A stretch of 64,000 nt of DNA from Rhodohalobacter sp. SW132 (GTDB lineage Bacteria; Bacteroidota; Rhodothermia; Balneolales; Balneolaceae). Positions 28,291 to 38,535 of the stretch are shown here, one piece after another. The stretch's first letter is position 1. Each line of letters opens with the position of its first letter. The notes under the pieces are model-generated. The model did no database searches and was not told the DNA's origin. It saw only the letters and a program-made list of their open reading frames with translations. A program made the translations under genes and the position numbers. The stretch covers positions 62,001 to 126,000 of the forward strand of contig NZ_QUOK01000001.1 of NCBI RefSeq assembly GCF_003390325.1, read 5' to 3'.

Positions 28291-28405
28291 AGATGGCTGA
28301 ATAATTTATGACGATATTTTCAAAAATTGGTTACAATACCTTTATTTAGTGTTTAGAACGAAGCTTTATAAATTAACCAGATAAACCTGACTGTAAAACT
28401 TTAGT

Positions 28406-28807
28406 ATGGATAGCGAAGTCGCACAAAAATTTGATTCTTATCCCGATTACATCAAACCGAAGATGCAAAACCTTCGCGATTTAATTTTTGAAGTAGCAGA
28501 AACTACTGATGGTGTGGGGAAACTAAACGAGACGTTAAAATGGGGTGAGCCGGCCTATTTACCTTCAAAAAAGAAAACTGGAACGACAATACGAATCGAC
28601 TGGAAATCTAAGAGTCCTGAGCAAGTAGGTATGTATGTCAGTTGTAATACTACGCTGATTGATACTTTCAGAACCATGTTTGGGGATGACCTTTCGTTTG
28701 AAGGAAAGCGGGCAGTTGTGTTTCCGGTTAATGAGCCAATCCCCAGAAAAGAGTTGATGATTTGTATCAGGATGGCACTTCGATATCACCTGGATAAACG
28801 CGAATAA
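28406..28807 (+). CDS. DUF1801 domain protein
   Basis: 133 residues. Pattern of the YdhG/DUF1801 family: YPDYIKPKMQNLRDLIFEVA, then ETLKWGEPAYL, TTIRIDWK, and the C-terminal ICIRMALRYHLDKR. Family members are small cytoplasmic proteins of unproven role, with a fold related to phage shock and iron-handling proteins. No operon partner: 116 bases from the M50 gene and convergent with a glycosyltransferase gene. Confidence 0.9.
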   Translation: MDSEVAQKFDSYPDYIKPKMQNLRDLIFEVAETTDGVGKLNETLKWGEPAYLPSKKKTGTTIRIDWKSKSPEQVGMYVSCNTTLIDTFRTMFGDDLSFEGKRAVVFPVNEPIPRKELMICIRMALRYHLDKRE

Positions 28808-28897
28808 CAAAGTAAGGCGCGGAATTGACCGTAGAAAATTGATTGGTCCGAGTAGTAAATCCTTAAATCTAAAGTAGGCCTGTATTCCTATTATAAA

Positions 28898-29827
28898 TTA
28901 AAAACCAACACGTTTTGCCACTTGAACAGGTATCAATTTTAAGGACTGCATTGCTCTAATGTGAAACGGAAGGTTTACTTTATTGAAAAATGTATTCATA
29001 TATGCCTTAACCTGTTCTGGAGGAAAATCGCGGTCTCTTAAAACGGCTTTCAAGAATTGATTGCATTTGATTATGGTATAATCCCGAAAAGAATGAAGTT
29101 TATCCCCTGTAAATCTGTTCTGAGCACATTCATATACATTTGTTGCACATTCAATGATATCAGGTATCTGCTCAGTTTTTACATTATTGCTGAGTGAACC
29201 CGGCCGCTGAAAATACAGGTAATTTTTCTTTGTATAGTACAATATATTCGAACTGTAAACCATGCATTTCATGGTGAATTCCTGATCTTCCAGTACTACT
29301 CTGCCTGGAGTGAAACGAATATGGTTTGATTGCACAATAGAGTTTTTGACTACTAAATTATGCATATATCCGCTCATTTTATTCTCGCGAATTAAATCCA
29401 CCGGTGTACTTAGACTAATTTCATAATCCGGGTCAGGTGCCGGATCTTCATCTCTTGAAAATACTTTTCTTCCTTTCAACCGAAACATATCTATGTCAAC
29501 ATAATTATTAAGCTGTTCTGCCAAATCTGACAACATGTTTGGCAGTATCCAGTCATCTGCATCAACAAAAACCAGATAGTCACCTTTAACTTGGTCAAGG
29601 GCTACGTTTTTAGCGGCAGTCAGGCCAACATTTTCAGATAATTGAATCAGCTTAATTCGTTCGTCTATGGATGTAAATTTTTTAACCTTATCAGAGGTAC
29701 CATCCACAGAGCCATCATCAATTATAATCATTTCAAAATCGTCGAATATCTGCCGACGAACGCTATTGATGCATTTTTCAATTCGGTCTTCCTCATTATA
29801 TGCGGGAGTTACTATACTGAATTTCAT
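28898..29827 (-). CDS. Family 2 glycosyltransferase
   Basis: 309 residues with the GT-A fold: FSIVTPAYNEEDRIEKCINSVRRQ at the N terminus, IIIDDGSVDGTSD, and the metal-binding DxD-like VFVDADDWI near residue 90-98. Transfers a sugar from a nucleotide donor, probably in surface polysaccharide or glycolipid synthesis, since a GT4 enzyme and a Wza-type exporter lie upstream on the same strand. The 411-bp gap 29828-30238 contains no gene I can support, so the gene may have its own promoter. Confidence 0.92.
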   Translation of the reverse strand: MKFSIVTPAYNEEDRIEKCINSVRRQIFDDFEMIIIDDGSVDGTSDKVKKFTSIDERIKLIQLSENVGLTAAKNVALDQVKGDYLVFVDADDWILPNMLSDLAEQLNNYVDIDMFRLKGRKVFSRDEDPAPDPDYEISLSTPVDLIRENKMSGYMHNLVVKNSIVQSNHIRFTPGRVVLEDQEFTMKCMVYSSNILYYTKKNYLYFQRPGSLSNNVKTEQIPDIIECATNVYECAQNRFTGDKLHSFRDYTIIKCNQFLKAVLRDRDFPPEQVKAYMNTFFNKVNLPFHIRAMQSLKLIPVQVAKRVGF

Positions 29828-30238
29828 GTATTATATTAACTGATGATTGTTTTTTTGATTAGTCCTGTCAAAGACCATTGAAGATTCTGAAATGATCTTC
29901 CCTGCAAAAAGCGAGTTTTTCAGTATTAATTTGAAGAAACCTGGGTATTTATTTAGCCCTTATTTGTGGGGATATGTTTGCGGTATAGCAGCCGTACCGA
30001 AAAACGAACAGTAATGAAATGAAATTGATCCGAAGTTACAAATTAAGATTTTGAGATAGTAAAACGCTTAGCGACTTATTCACTCTATTGTAAGGGATGT
30101 ATTTCTACCCTTTTATTGAGCCGTTGGTTTTTTATACAGCGTAATTCAAGGAATCTTACCGGGTATCAGTAAGATCCATATTGTTTGGGAAGGACAGTGT
30201 ATAGAAATAATCACGGGCGGTCACCAAACCTATACTGC
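29828..30238. other. Intergenic gap between glycosyltransferase genes
   Basis: AT-rich, with no ORF of note. One small hairpin CTTAC/GTAAG near 30157-30175 may end transcription of the upstream exporter/GT4 pair weakly, without a T-run. Probably contains the promoter of the GT2 gene. Confidence 0.4.
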
Positions 30239-31465
30239 TTAAACCAGGTTTTTCAGAAGGGCTGAAAGATCCGCGGCATGTTTGTGGCGATCAAATCTCT
30301 CTTTCACAAATTGGAAGGAGTTCGTCGTAAGGGCCCGGCGTTTTTGATCATCGGCTTTGAGTTTTAAAATTGCTTCAGCCAAGAGATCCGCATCTCCCGG
30401 AGCAACGGTTACTGCAGCTCCGCTCTCTTCTCCAATCACCCTCAGGGCTCCTTTTGCGGATGTGATGACCGGCACTTCGCAAGCCAGGTATTCATAAAAC
30501 TTAACGGTCACAATAGACTCCAGCGCAAACCGGTTATTCACGGGGTTCACGGCGATATCAAACGAAGAGATATAGTACGGAATTTGCCGATGCTCCTTTA
30601 GCCCAACCCACTGCACGTTTGCCGGCTGATATTCATCAAGCAGATACTGCAGCCGATTGTTTCGCCCGCTGTCGCCCACAATGATAAACTCAATATCGGG
30701 GTTGGTCTCACACATTTTTGCCGCACGGATCAGCGTATTCAGATCGTGGATGAACCCGAGTGAGCCCACATAACCCACTCTGAATTTATTCGGGTTGATC
30801 GGTTCATCAACCCCACTCTGAACATCGGTTTTTTTGTGAAACAGGTTCAGATCCACGCCGTTTGGGATAACGACGGTAGAGGTTCCCGACGCTCTTTTTT
30901 CAATTATTTTTTCGGATGCGGGCGTGACAGGGATCAATAGGTCGGCTTTTCGATAAAGCCATCGCTCCAGGTAGTTGCCGATTTTTACAAAGAGTGTGTT
31001 GTTCTCAAGCGCCTCTTCATTTACAACTGAATCGGGCCAGATATCCCGTATTTCAAACACAAACTTTGAGCCAAACAGCCGGGAGAGAATACATCCGGTG
31101 ATTCCGGCAAAAATAGGAGGAGAGGTTACGTACACCACATCGTATTTTTTGGGATGCATCAAACAAAACAGCAGACTGCTGATCATAAAAGAGAGAAAAA
31201 ACGTAATCTGCTGCCAGAAATTCCGCCTCTGGTTTGCCTTAACCCATACCCTGTTTATGGTAAGCGTATCGCTGATCTTCTCCGTGTAAGCCCATTTATC
31301 TTTAAAATTATTCGGAATATTGCCGGTGGGATAGTTCGGGATTTCACATACCACATCTACATTCCAATCGTCGCCGGAAAGAAAGCGGGTAATCGCTTCG
31401 CTTCGAACGGCGCCGGCTCCGATTTCCGGCGGATAATATTGTGACAGATATAGTATTTGTTTCAA
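30239..31465 (-). CDS. Family 4 glycosyltransferase (WbuB/WcaI-like)
   Basis: 408 residues, GT-B fold. The N terminus ILYLSQYYPPEIGAGAVRSEAITRFL and the segment VCEIPNYPTGNIP are typical of WbuB/WcaI-like sugar transferases, the C-terminal half has PNGVDLNLF, FRVGYVGSLGFIHDLNTLI and FYEYLACEVPVITSAKG. Adds a sugar to a lipid-linked or surface glycan. The start is a TTG at 31465, since the only upstream ATG in reach is out of frame and closed by a stop. It begins 11 bases after the exporter stop, so the two are almost surely co-transcribed. Confidence 0.92.
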   Translation of the reverse strand: MKQILYLSQYYPPEIGAGAVRSEAITRFLSGDDWNVDVVCEIPNYPTGNIPNNFKDKWAYTEKISDTLTINRVWVKANQRRNFWQQITFFLSFMISSLLFCLMHPKKYDVVYVTSPPIFAGITGCILSRLFGSKFVFEIRDIWPDSVVNEEALENNTLFVKIGNYLERWLYRKADLLIPVTPASEKIIEKRASGTSTVVIPNGVDLNLFHKKTDVQSGVDEPINPNKFRVGYVGSLGFIHDLNTLIRAAKMCETNPDIEFIIVGDSGRNNRLQYLLDEYQPANVQWVGLKEHRQIPYYISSFDIAVNPVNNRFALESIVTVKFYEYLACEVPVITSAKGALRVIGEESGAAVTVAPGDADLLAEAILKLKADDQKRRALTTNSFQFVKERFDRHKHAADLSALLKNLV

Positions 31466-31476
31466 AATAGCATGCC

Positions 31477-33207
31477 CTAACGTCTGATGGCTACATAGGT
31501 GGTCACTACAGCGGTAATTGTTGATACCGTGGTGAGCACCAGCTGCAGATTGCTTCTCCTCAGGTTTCTCAGCTGTATATCGTAACTTCTGGATGCCTGG
31601 AGTTCATCATAAGGTACTCTGTCCACATAGATGATATCTCCTGACTGTAATCTTGTTTCATCCGGGTTTTTCCATGCCCGGCTGCCCGATTTTATGATGA
31701 AAACCCGCTCGGTGTCGGCGGCAATCGTCATTCCGCCTGCTTGTTGCAGATAATCCTGCACACCCATCGACTCATTAAAAGAGTAGGTTCCGGGATTGTT
31801 TACTTGCCCATAGAGTACTACTGAATTAAAATCTTTTGGAATAAAAAGCCGGTCACCATCATTGATAACAGTCTGTTCAAGCTCATCGGGATCGGTTAAA
31901 TCTACGTGAACGCGGTTCTCCGTATTCAGCTGATCCTCCTGCTGAAGGTACTCAAAACCCTGGGCAAGCTGATCGGAAGTTCGCTGGAGCTCCGCGACAT
32001 TAAAGTCGATCGAAGGTCGTACGTTGCGTGTCTGAACCGGAGATCGCACAATGTAGGCGCTCTCACCCAGTGCGCTGCGGGTCATGCCCCCGGCCGTTTC
32101 AAGAAGCTCCCTGAGTGTGGTTTGCCTGTCCTGAATTGGAAAGTTTCCGGGAAGAATTGCCTCACCGTACACCCATGCAGAATAACTCCGGGCATCTTCT
32201 TCGAGATATGGAATAACGACTCTGTCATTCGGATAAAGTTCAAAATCCTGGCGGTTTTCATCCGTCAGTTCAAGATCAAGCCTGCTGGTTTGCTGATCTT
32301 CTGTCCGGTGAATAACCACCCGGCTTTGATCCGCCTCTTCCAGGTAACCGCCCGCCATGCTGATGAGGCGTTCAATATTATCCGCTTGCTGATATTCAAG
32401 TTGATGCGCAGAATAAACCGCGCCTGAAATAGAAATGGTTGGAGAGGTTTCCGATACTCTGGGTATGCGAACCTGGTCTCCGCTAAAAAGATAAGGGTTA
32501 GAGTCGGTATCTCCGTCACGGAAATAGCGGATCAGGTCTCCGTCAGCACGGATTGCGCCCCCATCACGCGTTACAGAAACGTTGCGGAGTGAATAATTTC
32601 GAGAGGAGAGAAGGGCTTGCTCAACTTCGCCGGGGTTCACCTGGTTCGGATCTACCGAGCCGGTATTCAGTGCGGCGTGTACCACAGCATCGAGCCGGGT
32701 ACCTGCCGGCACGATATAGCGTCCGGGATAAGGGATATCGCCATGAACGTTTACCATTACGCGGCGCGGGCGATCAACGGTCAGTTTTACTTCAAATTCA
32801 TTCAGTTCTTCAGCCAGGGCAGATTCAATCCTGTCGCGCGCCTCGCTGATTGAAAGGTTATTGATATCCACATTACCAACCATGGGAATATACACCTGGC
32901 CTTGTGAATTAACGGCGAGGCCACGTGCACTAATTGGGACCGTTCCGGATATATCTACAGAGAGAACATCCTGGGGACCCAGACGGAAATTTTCATCTTC
33001 CAGATAATCAGAGGCGGGTATCTGGCGGTCAAGCAGCTGAAGACCGACCTGGTCCACAAAGTAAATCTGATCTGATCCGATAATACTCTGAAAGGTGCCG
33101 GGCTGAAATCTATCTGATTGGCCGTTCTGGGCATTTCCGTTCTTACTCAACAGAAAAGAGAGCAGAATCAAGCTGCTAAGTGCTAATAGAATGCGATAAA
33201 AATGCAT
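31477..33207 (-). CDS. Wza-like polysaccharide export outer-membrane protein with SLBB domains
   Basis: 576 residues. Signal peptide 1-26 (LLALSSLILLSFLLS, cleavage near GNAQ). Poly_export domain near residues 70-160 (NFRLGPQDVLSVDISG, VYIPMVGNVDI). Several SLBB beta-grasp repeats follow (MVNVHGDIPYPGRY; ISISGAVYSAHQLEY; WVYGEAILPGNFP; VLYGQVNNPGTYS). A hydrophobic C-terminal helix (LQLVLTTVSTITAVVTTYVAI) would anchor or form the outer-membrane ring. No lipobox. Forms the export channel for capsule or exopolysaccharide, but the co-polymerase and flippase are not in this window. Confidence 0.93.
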   Translation of the reverse strand: MHFYRILLALSSLILLSFLLSKNGNAQNGQSDRFQPGTFQSIIGSDQIYFVDQVGLQLLDRQIPASDYLEDENFRLGPQDVLSVDISGTVPISARGLAVNSQGQVYIPMVGNVDINNLSISEARDRIESALAEELNEFEVKLTVDRPRRVMVNVHGDIPYPGRYIVPAGTRLDAVVHAALNTGSVDPNQVNPGEVEQALLSSRNYSLRNVSVTRDGGAIRADGDLIRYFRDGDTDSNPYLFSGDQVRIPRVSETSPTISISGAVYSAHQLEYQQADNIERLISMAGGYLEEADQSRVVIHRTEDQQTSRLDLELTDENRQDFELYPNDRVVIPYLEEDARSYSAWVYGEAILPGNFPIQDRQTTLRELLETAGGMTRSALGESAYIVRSPVQTRNVRPSIDFNVAELQRTSDQLAQGFEYLQQEDQLNTENRVHVDLTDPDELEQTVINDGDRLFIPKDFNSVVLYGQVNNPGTYSFNESMGVQDYLQQAGGMTIAADTERVFIIKSGSRAWKNPDETRLQSGDIIYVDRVPYDELQASRSYDIQLRNLRRSNLQLVLTTVSTITAVVTTYVAIRR

Positions 33208-33396
33208 AAACCTAAACTCGATTATTTAAAATGGCGCAAGAAATTCTTGAGTTTTTATAGCCGAACAACCCACCTGCTGTTCGTTTATTGTGCAAAATAG
33301 CAGGCAGTTCATTCCTGATTCAGCCTGATTAAGATAACGAAGTAAATCGCTCATTGCACCTTAAAGCTGTGTAATTTATTGAACCGGATATTGAAG

Positions 33397-34632
33397 TTAT
33401 TCACCTTCACTGACGACTTCGCCATTGATTAATACCCGGGTAACGGTCGTTGTGTATTCAAACGGATCGCCGGTAAAGAGAACCAAATCAGCCTGTTTAC
33501 CCTCTTCAATGGATCCAATGGAATCTTCAAGGCCTAATACTCTTGCAGCATCAATTGTTAGTGCGCGGATCGCCTGATCGTGAGCCATTCCGTTCGCAAC
33601 GGCGATAGCGGCCTCAAAATGGACAACTCGTGTTTTTGGCACATAAGCCTCGTATCCGCTCTGAAATAGAACTGTAATGCCCGCATCAGCCAGTTTTCCT
33701 GCGGTTTCGAATGAGGCATTTTCCCCGTCGCCACCCAGCCGCATCATGGTAGGATGAATAATAACCGGTACATCCGCCTCTTTGATTTCATCCATCACCA
33801 TATACGCTTCTGCAGCGCCATCAAGCAGGAGTTTGAACCCAAATTCCCGCTGCAGTCTCAGGGCCGTGAGGATGTCCCTGGAGGTGTGAGCGGTAATCAG
33901 GGCGTAAATTTCTCCATTCAGAAGCTGCGTGAGCGCCTCCATTTTAAGATCACGGCTGCCATTCTCGCTCCGGTCGTTGTACTCCTGCGCCCGGATCAGC
34001 TCCTGCCGCAGCATGGCAATGGCTTTCGACCGCGTACCCGGATTGTCGAAATTATTTCTAACCACAGCTCCGATCGTCATTGCAAGGGCCGTCGTGGAAT
34101 CGACCAACGCCTGGTCAACCGTTGTGCCAATTGTTTTAACGATCATGGTCTGGCCGCTGATCACTGCGCCGGGACCGTGACCGGTGTGCACGGTTGTAAT
34201 TCCACGGTCGCGCAGTACTCCGACCAGTTCATCGCGGGCGTTATACCCGTCAATGGCCCTCAGCTCAGGCTGAATGGCACCGGAGAGTTCAAGCTGATCC
34301 TGATCATCATCCACATTGTAAATTCCTGCCAGGCCAACCACAGAATGGGCGTCAATAAAACCCGGAGTGACCACCGGGGCCTCAAGGATCTCGTAACCGG
34401 ATGGTATTTGCACACCGGATTCCGGGCCGACCTCCTCAATGATACCGTCTGAGATCAATACTACGCCGTTGGCAATCGGTTCACCTGTTGCAGTGTACAC
34501 CATTTCGCCTTTCACTGCGATCTGCTGTGCGTTTGCCTGATATACAGCGGTACAAATCAGGAGTATTGAGAGCGTGGCAAATGGCAGCTTGAATCCGGAA
34601 ATTGCTGTTTTCATCTTTTTTGATAGGTTCAT
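33397..34632 (-). CDS. Amidohydrolase-fold secreted protein lacking metal ligands
   Basis: 411 residues. Signal peptide 1-35 (LPFATLSILLICTAVYQANAQ). The fold is that of imidazolonepropionase-like amidohydrolases (VVTPGFIDAH, MAHDQAIRALTIDAARVLGLEDSIGSIEEGKQADLVLFTGDPFE), but the ligand positions are changed relative to its neighbour: HxH is His96-Ser-Val98, the mid-barrel His-His pair reads LLLDG, and the late Asp position reads QSGYEAY. It is therefore probably inactive or altered in chemistry. ATG 34632 lies one base after the upstream stop, with GGAGGG in reach, so translation is likely coupled. Confidence 0.88.
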   Translation of the reverse strand: MNLSKKMKTAISGFKLPFATLSILLICTAVYQANAQQIAVKGEMVYTATGEPIANGVVLISDGIIEEVGPESGVQIPSGYEILEAPVVTPGFIDAHSVVGLAGIYNVDDDQDQLELSGAIQPELRAIDGYNARDELVGVLRDRGITTVHTGHGPGAVISGQTMIVKTIGTTVDQALVDSTTALAMTIGAVVRNNFDNPGTRSKAIAMLRQELIRAQEYNDRSENGSRDLKMEALTQLLNGEIYALITAHTSRDILTALRLQREFGFKLLLDGAAEAYMVMDEIKEADVPVIIHPTMMRLGGDGENASFETAGKLADAGITVLFQSGYEAYVPKTRVVHFEAAIAVANGMAHDQAIRALTIDAARVLGLEDSIGSIEEGKQADLVLFTGDPFEYTTTVTRVLINGEVVSEGE

Positions 34633-34633
34633 C

Positions 34634-35947
34634 TTATTTCCCTCCCTCATGTGAATGGTGGTGGCCGGATGATCCGGAAAACACTCCGTCACCTCCGGTA
34701 CCAAACTTTCTGTCATCCGGGTTTTCGCGGTCCCATTCCAGTTTTCCATCAATCCAGGTCTGCTGAACCTGCGTGTAAACGCTGAACGGGTCTCCATTCA
34801 GTATGATGAAATCAGCATCTTTTCCCTCTTCAAGCGACCCGATTCTGTGGTCCAGGTCCATCATCCGGGCATTTGCGATAGTCAGCGCCTCAAGTGCCTT
34901 CTCGCGGCTCATCCCGGCACGCATTCCAAATGCCCCGCTTCGCAGAAAAAGCCTCGAGTCGGTTATTGGGTCATCGGTATGGTACGCCACATCTGCACCT
35001 GCCGCCTCCAATTTCGGCCCGATTTCATAATCCAGGTTAATAGCCTCATGTTTTCCGCCGGGAGAATCGAGCACAATGATGGATGCGGGATATCCTGAAG
35101 CGGCAATTTCTTCGGCAACCTGTCCCCCTTCACTTACGTGATGCAGCACCATCCGGTACCCAAATTCATCCGCCAGCCGAATGGCCGTTAAGATATCATC
35201 GTGGCGATGCGTGTGGTTATGCACAATCCGCTTTCCTTCCAAAACTTCGATCAGCGTTTCCATCTGTAAATTTCGCGGCGGCAATGCGTCGGGATCACCA
35301 TTCGCCGCCTCTACTTTGTCGCGATACTCCTGCGCCTGGATGTAGAGATTTCTCACCATGGCTGAAGAGCGGGCCCGGGTTCCGGGAAACGGACCGGATG
35401 TGCGTATGGAGTTGGTACCGTTCGCCATTTTTAACCCGCCGTAGATGCCATTTTCCTCATCCGAATAGACGAGCATATCCTCAATTTTGTTCGCCTCTTT
35501 CAGCTTCACATACACCGTCTGGCCGCTCATCAGGTGCCCGGACCCCGGCATAATATTCGCGGTTGTTACCCCGCCCGACAGTGCTCGTTTAAACGAATCG
35601 CTGGTTGGGTTAATGGTGTCCATAATCCGAACATCGGGATGAAGCGCAGCGGATCGATCACCCCCATCTCCTTCCCCAATATGTGAGTGGCTGTCTACAA
35701 GGCCTGGCATAATCACCCGGCCCGTAACGTCAATAATTTCGGCGCCGGAAGGAATCGTGATGCTTGCTGATGGACCTACGGAGGTAATCTCACCATCCTG
35801 GATAATCAGTGTGCCGTTCGGAATAGGATCGCCTGCTACCGTGATTATTTCAGCGCCCTGAAACGCTTTCGGCTGCTCTTGTGCAATGGCTGCTGTCGCT
35901 GTAACCAGCATGGCCAGCAATACTGTAAAAGTGGATATGTATCGCAT
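34634..35947 (-). CDS. Secreted metal-dependent amidohydrolase
   Basis: 437 residues. Signal peptide 1-23 (STFTVLLAMLVTATAAIAQ). Amidohydrolase features: GRVIMPGLVDSHSHIG with His87-x-His89, the LSGGVTTANIMPGS strand, HNHTHRHDD near 240, MVLHHVSEGG, and YHTDDPITDSR with the catalytic Asp. C-terminal composite barrel segment GSLEEGKDADFIILNGDPF, then a His-rich tail (GHHHSHEGG) that could hold metal. Hydrolyses an unknown amide or cyclic substrate in the periplasm. First gene of a pair with the degenerate copy directly downstream. Confidence 0.93.
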   Translation of the reverse strand: MRYISTFTVLLAMLVTATAAIAQEQPKAFQGAEIITVAGDPIPNGTLIIQDGEITSVGPSASITIPSGAEIIDVTGRVIMPGLVDSHSHIGEGDGGDRSAALHPDVRIMDTINPTSDSFKRALSGGVTTANIMPGSGHLMSGQTVYVKLKEANKIEDMLVYSDEENGIYGGLKMANGTNSIRTSGPFPGTRARSSAMVRNLYIQAQEYRDKVEAANGDPDALPPRNLQMETLIEVLEGKRIVHNHTHRHDDILTAIRLADEFGYRMVLHHVSEGGQVAEEIAASGYPASIIVLDSPGGKHEAINLDYEIGPKLEAAGADVAYHTDDPITDSRLFLRSGAFGMRAGMSREKALEALTIANARMMDLDHRIGSLEEGKDADFIILNGDPFSVYTQVQQTWIDGKLEWDRENPDDRKFGTGGDGVFSGSSGHHHSHEGGK

Positions 35948-36112
35948 AAAGGAGAATCGATTCGTTAAAAAAGTTTCTCAATTGTACTATAAATTATTGA
36001 GCATCAAAAATGGAGGAGAGAATTGTTTCAAAAGGCAAGTGGCGATGCCAATACTGAGGAAGGAAGCTGCCGGATCACACGATGCAATCCGACAATTTAT
36101 ATTCTTAAGTAT

Positions 36113-37264
36113 TTATTTTACTGCATCTGAAAGCGCATCAACAAAATCGAGCTGCTCCCAGGTAAATTCATCACGGCCGAAATGACCATATGCTGCCGTT
36201 TTCTGGTAGATCGGCTTTCTCAGATCAAGCCGTTTAATAATGCCGGCTGGAGTCATATCAAATAATTTATTTACCACCCGGGCCAGTTCAATGTCGCTCA
36301 CTTTGCCGGTTCCGTATGTATTTATGTTGATGGATACCGGGTCCGGCACCCCGATCGCATAAGCGATCTGCACAAGGCACTCTTCGGCCAGTTCAGCCGC
36401 CACAATATTTTTTGCGATGTGGCGGGTTGCATATGCCGCGCTGCGATCTACTTTTGTAGCATCTTTTCCGCTGAATGCGCCGCCGCCGTGAGCTCCCCGG
36501 CCTCCATACGTATCAACAATGATTTTACGCCCCGTAAGTCCGGTGTCGCCGTGCGGGCCGCCAATCACGAATTTCCCGGTTGGATTGACGTGCAAAATGG
36601 TATTTCCATCAATCAGATCCTTGGGTATCACAGCTGATACAAGATGCTTTTTGATATCTGATTTAATCTCGTCCTGCGAAACACCCTCATCATGCTGCGT
36701 TGAAAGTACAATCGTATCCACCCGTTTAGGCTGGTTCTCATCGTCATACTCAATGGTAACCTGGCTTTTACTGTCAGGCCCGAGATAAGGCATCAATGCA
36801 GTTTCTTTGCGAATATGTGCAAGAGTTTTCAGCAGCTCATGAGAATACTGCAGAGACATCGGCAGATAGGCATCCGTTTCAGAGGTGGCGTATCCGAACA
36901 TCATTCCCTGGTCGCCGGCGCCTTCTCCTTTATCTTCTTTTGCATCCACGCCCTGTGCAATTTCGGGACTCTGCTGGTGGATAGTGGTGAGCACGCCGCA
37001 TGAATCGGCATCAAAACGATAACTCGCTTTCGTATAGCCAATATCGCGAATGACTCCGCGCACGATCTCCTGAACATCCACGTATGAATCGGTTGTAACT
37101 TCACCTGATACGACGGCCAGGCCGGTTGTGACCAGCGTTTCAACCGCAACCCGCGATTTTGGGTCATCGGTTAGCATAGCATCGAGAATGGCATCAGAAA
37201 TTTGGTCGGCAATTTTATCGGGATGCCCTTCAGAAACGGACTCAGAGGTAAATAAATTTTTCAT
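36113..37264 (-). CDS. metK: S-adenosylmethionine synthetase
   Basis: 383 residues, standard size. Motifs: [20 protein letters not shown] at the N terminus, [12 protein letters not shown] near 116-127, and [20 protein letters not shown]. Makes SAM from methionine and ATP in a homotetramer in the cytoplasm. The start ATG 37264 lies 90 bases after the ruvB stop, same strand. I see no SAM riboswitch-like architecture in that short gap, so it may be co-transcribed with ruvB. Confidence 0.98.
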   Translation of the reverse strand: MKNLFTSESVSEGHPDKIADQISDAILDAMLTDDPKSRVAVETLVTTGLAVVSGEVTTDSYVDVQEIVRGVIRDIGYTKASYRFDADSCGVLTTIHQQSPEIAQGVDAKEDKGEGAGDQGMMFGYATSETDAYLPMSLQYSHELLKTLAHIRKETALMPYLGPDSKSQVTIEYDDENQPKRVDTIVLSTQHDEGVSQDEIKSDIKKHLVSAVIPKDLIDGNTILHVNPTGKFVIGGPHGDTGLTGRKIIVDTYGGRGAHGGGAFSGKDATKVDRSAAYATRHIAKNIVAAELAEECLVQIAYAIGVPDPVSININTYGTGKVSDIELARVVNKLFDMTPAGIIKRLDLRKPIYQKTAAYGHFGRDEFTWEQLDFVDALSDAVK

Positions 37265-37354
37265 TCAAAAATTGACTGCTTATTGGATTTAAAACGGCAG
37301 TAAAAGTACAAAATATTCTTTTGATTCACACAGGCAGGCAAAGATTATCACGGA

Positions 37355-38377
37355 TTAGTCATCGGCGTTAAACAGATCGGTTTCACTACCGGTCGGGTTC
37401 ACCCCGAGATAACGATAGGCTTTTGGGGCGGCAATTCTGCCTTTTGGTGTTCTCTGCATAAACCCTTCTTTGATCAGGAATGGCTCGTACACTTCTTCGA
37501 TTGTCCCTTTATCTTCACCCACGGCAACGCCGAGCGTTCCCAGCCCAACCGGGCCGCCGCTGTAATTTTCGATGATCGCTTTCAGAATTCGTATATCCAT
37601 ATCATCCAGGCCGTTGTGATCAACATCCAGGGCGTTCAGTGCTTTGTCTGCGATGGCGTCGTCAATTGAATCAAGGCCGTCTACCTGGGCAAAATCGCGG
37701 GTACGCCGGAGCAGCTTATTCACAATTCTTGGTGTACCGCGGCTTCTGCGCGCGATTTCATGGGCTCCTTTTTCAGTGATCCCAAAATTAAGAATGTGAG
37801 CGGTCCTCAGGGCGATCCGCTGCAGTAGTTCCACATCGTAGTAATCAAGCCGCATGTCAATTCCGAAACGGGCTCTCAGTGGTGCTGTCAGCAGCCCTTT
37901 TCGGGTTGTTGCGCCTACCAGCGTAAACCGGTTCAGGTCGATCTGCACACTACGTGCATTCGGGCCGGAATCGATTACGATATCGAGCTTATAATCCTCC
38001 ATAGCAGAGTACAGGTACTCTTCGATCACCGGGTTCAGCCTGTGAATTTCATCAATAAAAAGAACATCACCCTCTTCCAGGTTGGTAAGCATTCCTGCGA
38101 GATCCCCCGGTTTTTCCAGTACCGGCCCGGTTGTGGGCTTAATCTGGCCTCCCATTTCTTTCGAGATAATATAGGCAAGGGTAGTTTTGCCAAGGCCTGG
38201 CGGCCCGGAGAGGATTACGTGATCCAGCGCTTCACCCCGTTTTTTTGCTGCCTGGATAAATACACTCAAATTGTTGATCACTTTTTGCTGCCCGACAAAC
38301 TCCTGCAGCGTGGACGGGCGCAGCGACTCTTCTGAAAGCTGATCTTTGTTTTCCGGGTCTAAAAGCGGATTTTGCAC
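37355..38377 (-). CDS. ruvB: Holliday junction branch-migration helicase RuvB
   Basis: 340 residues. Walker [12 protein letters not shown] near 60-70, Walker B LFIDEIHR, sensor segment [11 protein letters not shown], arginine region PLRARFGI, and the C-terminal winged helix ([35 protein letters not shown]). Hexameric AAA+ motor that drives branch migration with RuvA. The start is a GTG at 38377, placing MQNPLLDPE first, consistent with the family N terminus. ruvA and ruvC are not in the window. Confidence 0.97.
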   Translation of the reverse strand: MQNPLLDPENKDQLSEESLRPSTLQEFVGQQKVINNLSVFIQAAKKRGEALDHVILSGPPGLGKTTLAYIISKEMGGQIKPTTGPVLEKPGDLAGMLTNLEEGDVLFIDEIHRLNPVIEEYLYSAMEDYKLDIVIDSGPNARSVQIDLNRFTLVGATTRKGLLTAPLRARFGIDMRLDYYDVELLQRIALRTAHILNFGITEKGAHEIARRSRGTPRIVNKLLRRTRDFAQVDGLDSIDDAIADKALNALDVDHNGLDDMDIRILKAIIENYSGGPVGLGTLGVAVGEDKGTIEEVYEPFLIKEGFMQRTPKGRIAAPKAYRYLGVNPTGSETDLFNADD

Positions 38378-38535
38378 AATGGAGCAGTATTAAATTCGGT
38401 TTATAATTTGTTAATTGTAGCATCGTAACTTACAAAGAATTTCACGCCGAATCTCAGCGTGTTACCGGAATAACGAAACCGTTTTCATCCATTTTTGATG
38501 CAAGCGGAGAACCAATAGTAAATAAATCCAGACCT

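Noticed and set aside
33754-34452. 232-codon plus-strand ORF
   Set aside because: Antisense to the amidohydrolase-like gene; composition is that of a shadow frame.
34633-34797. N-terminal extension of the second amidohydrolase
   Set aside because: Overlaps the first amidohydrolase; the signal peptide starts at the ATG at 34632.
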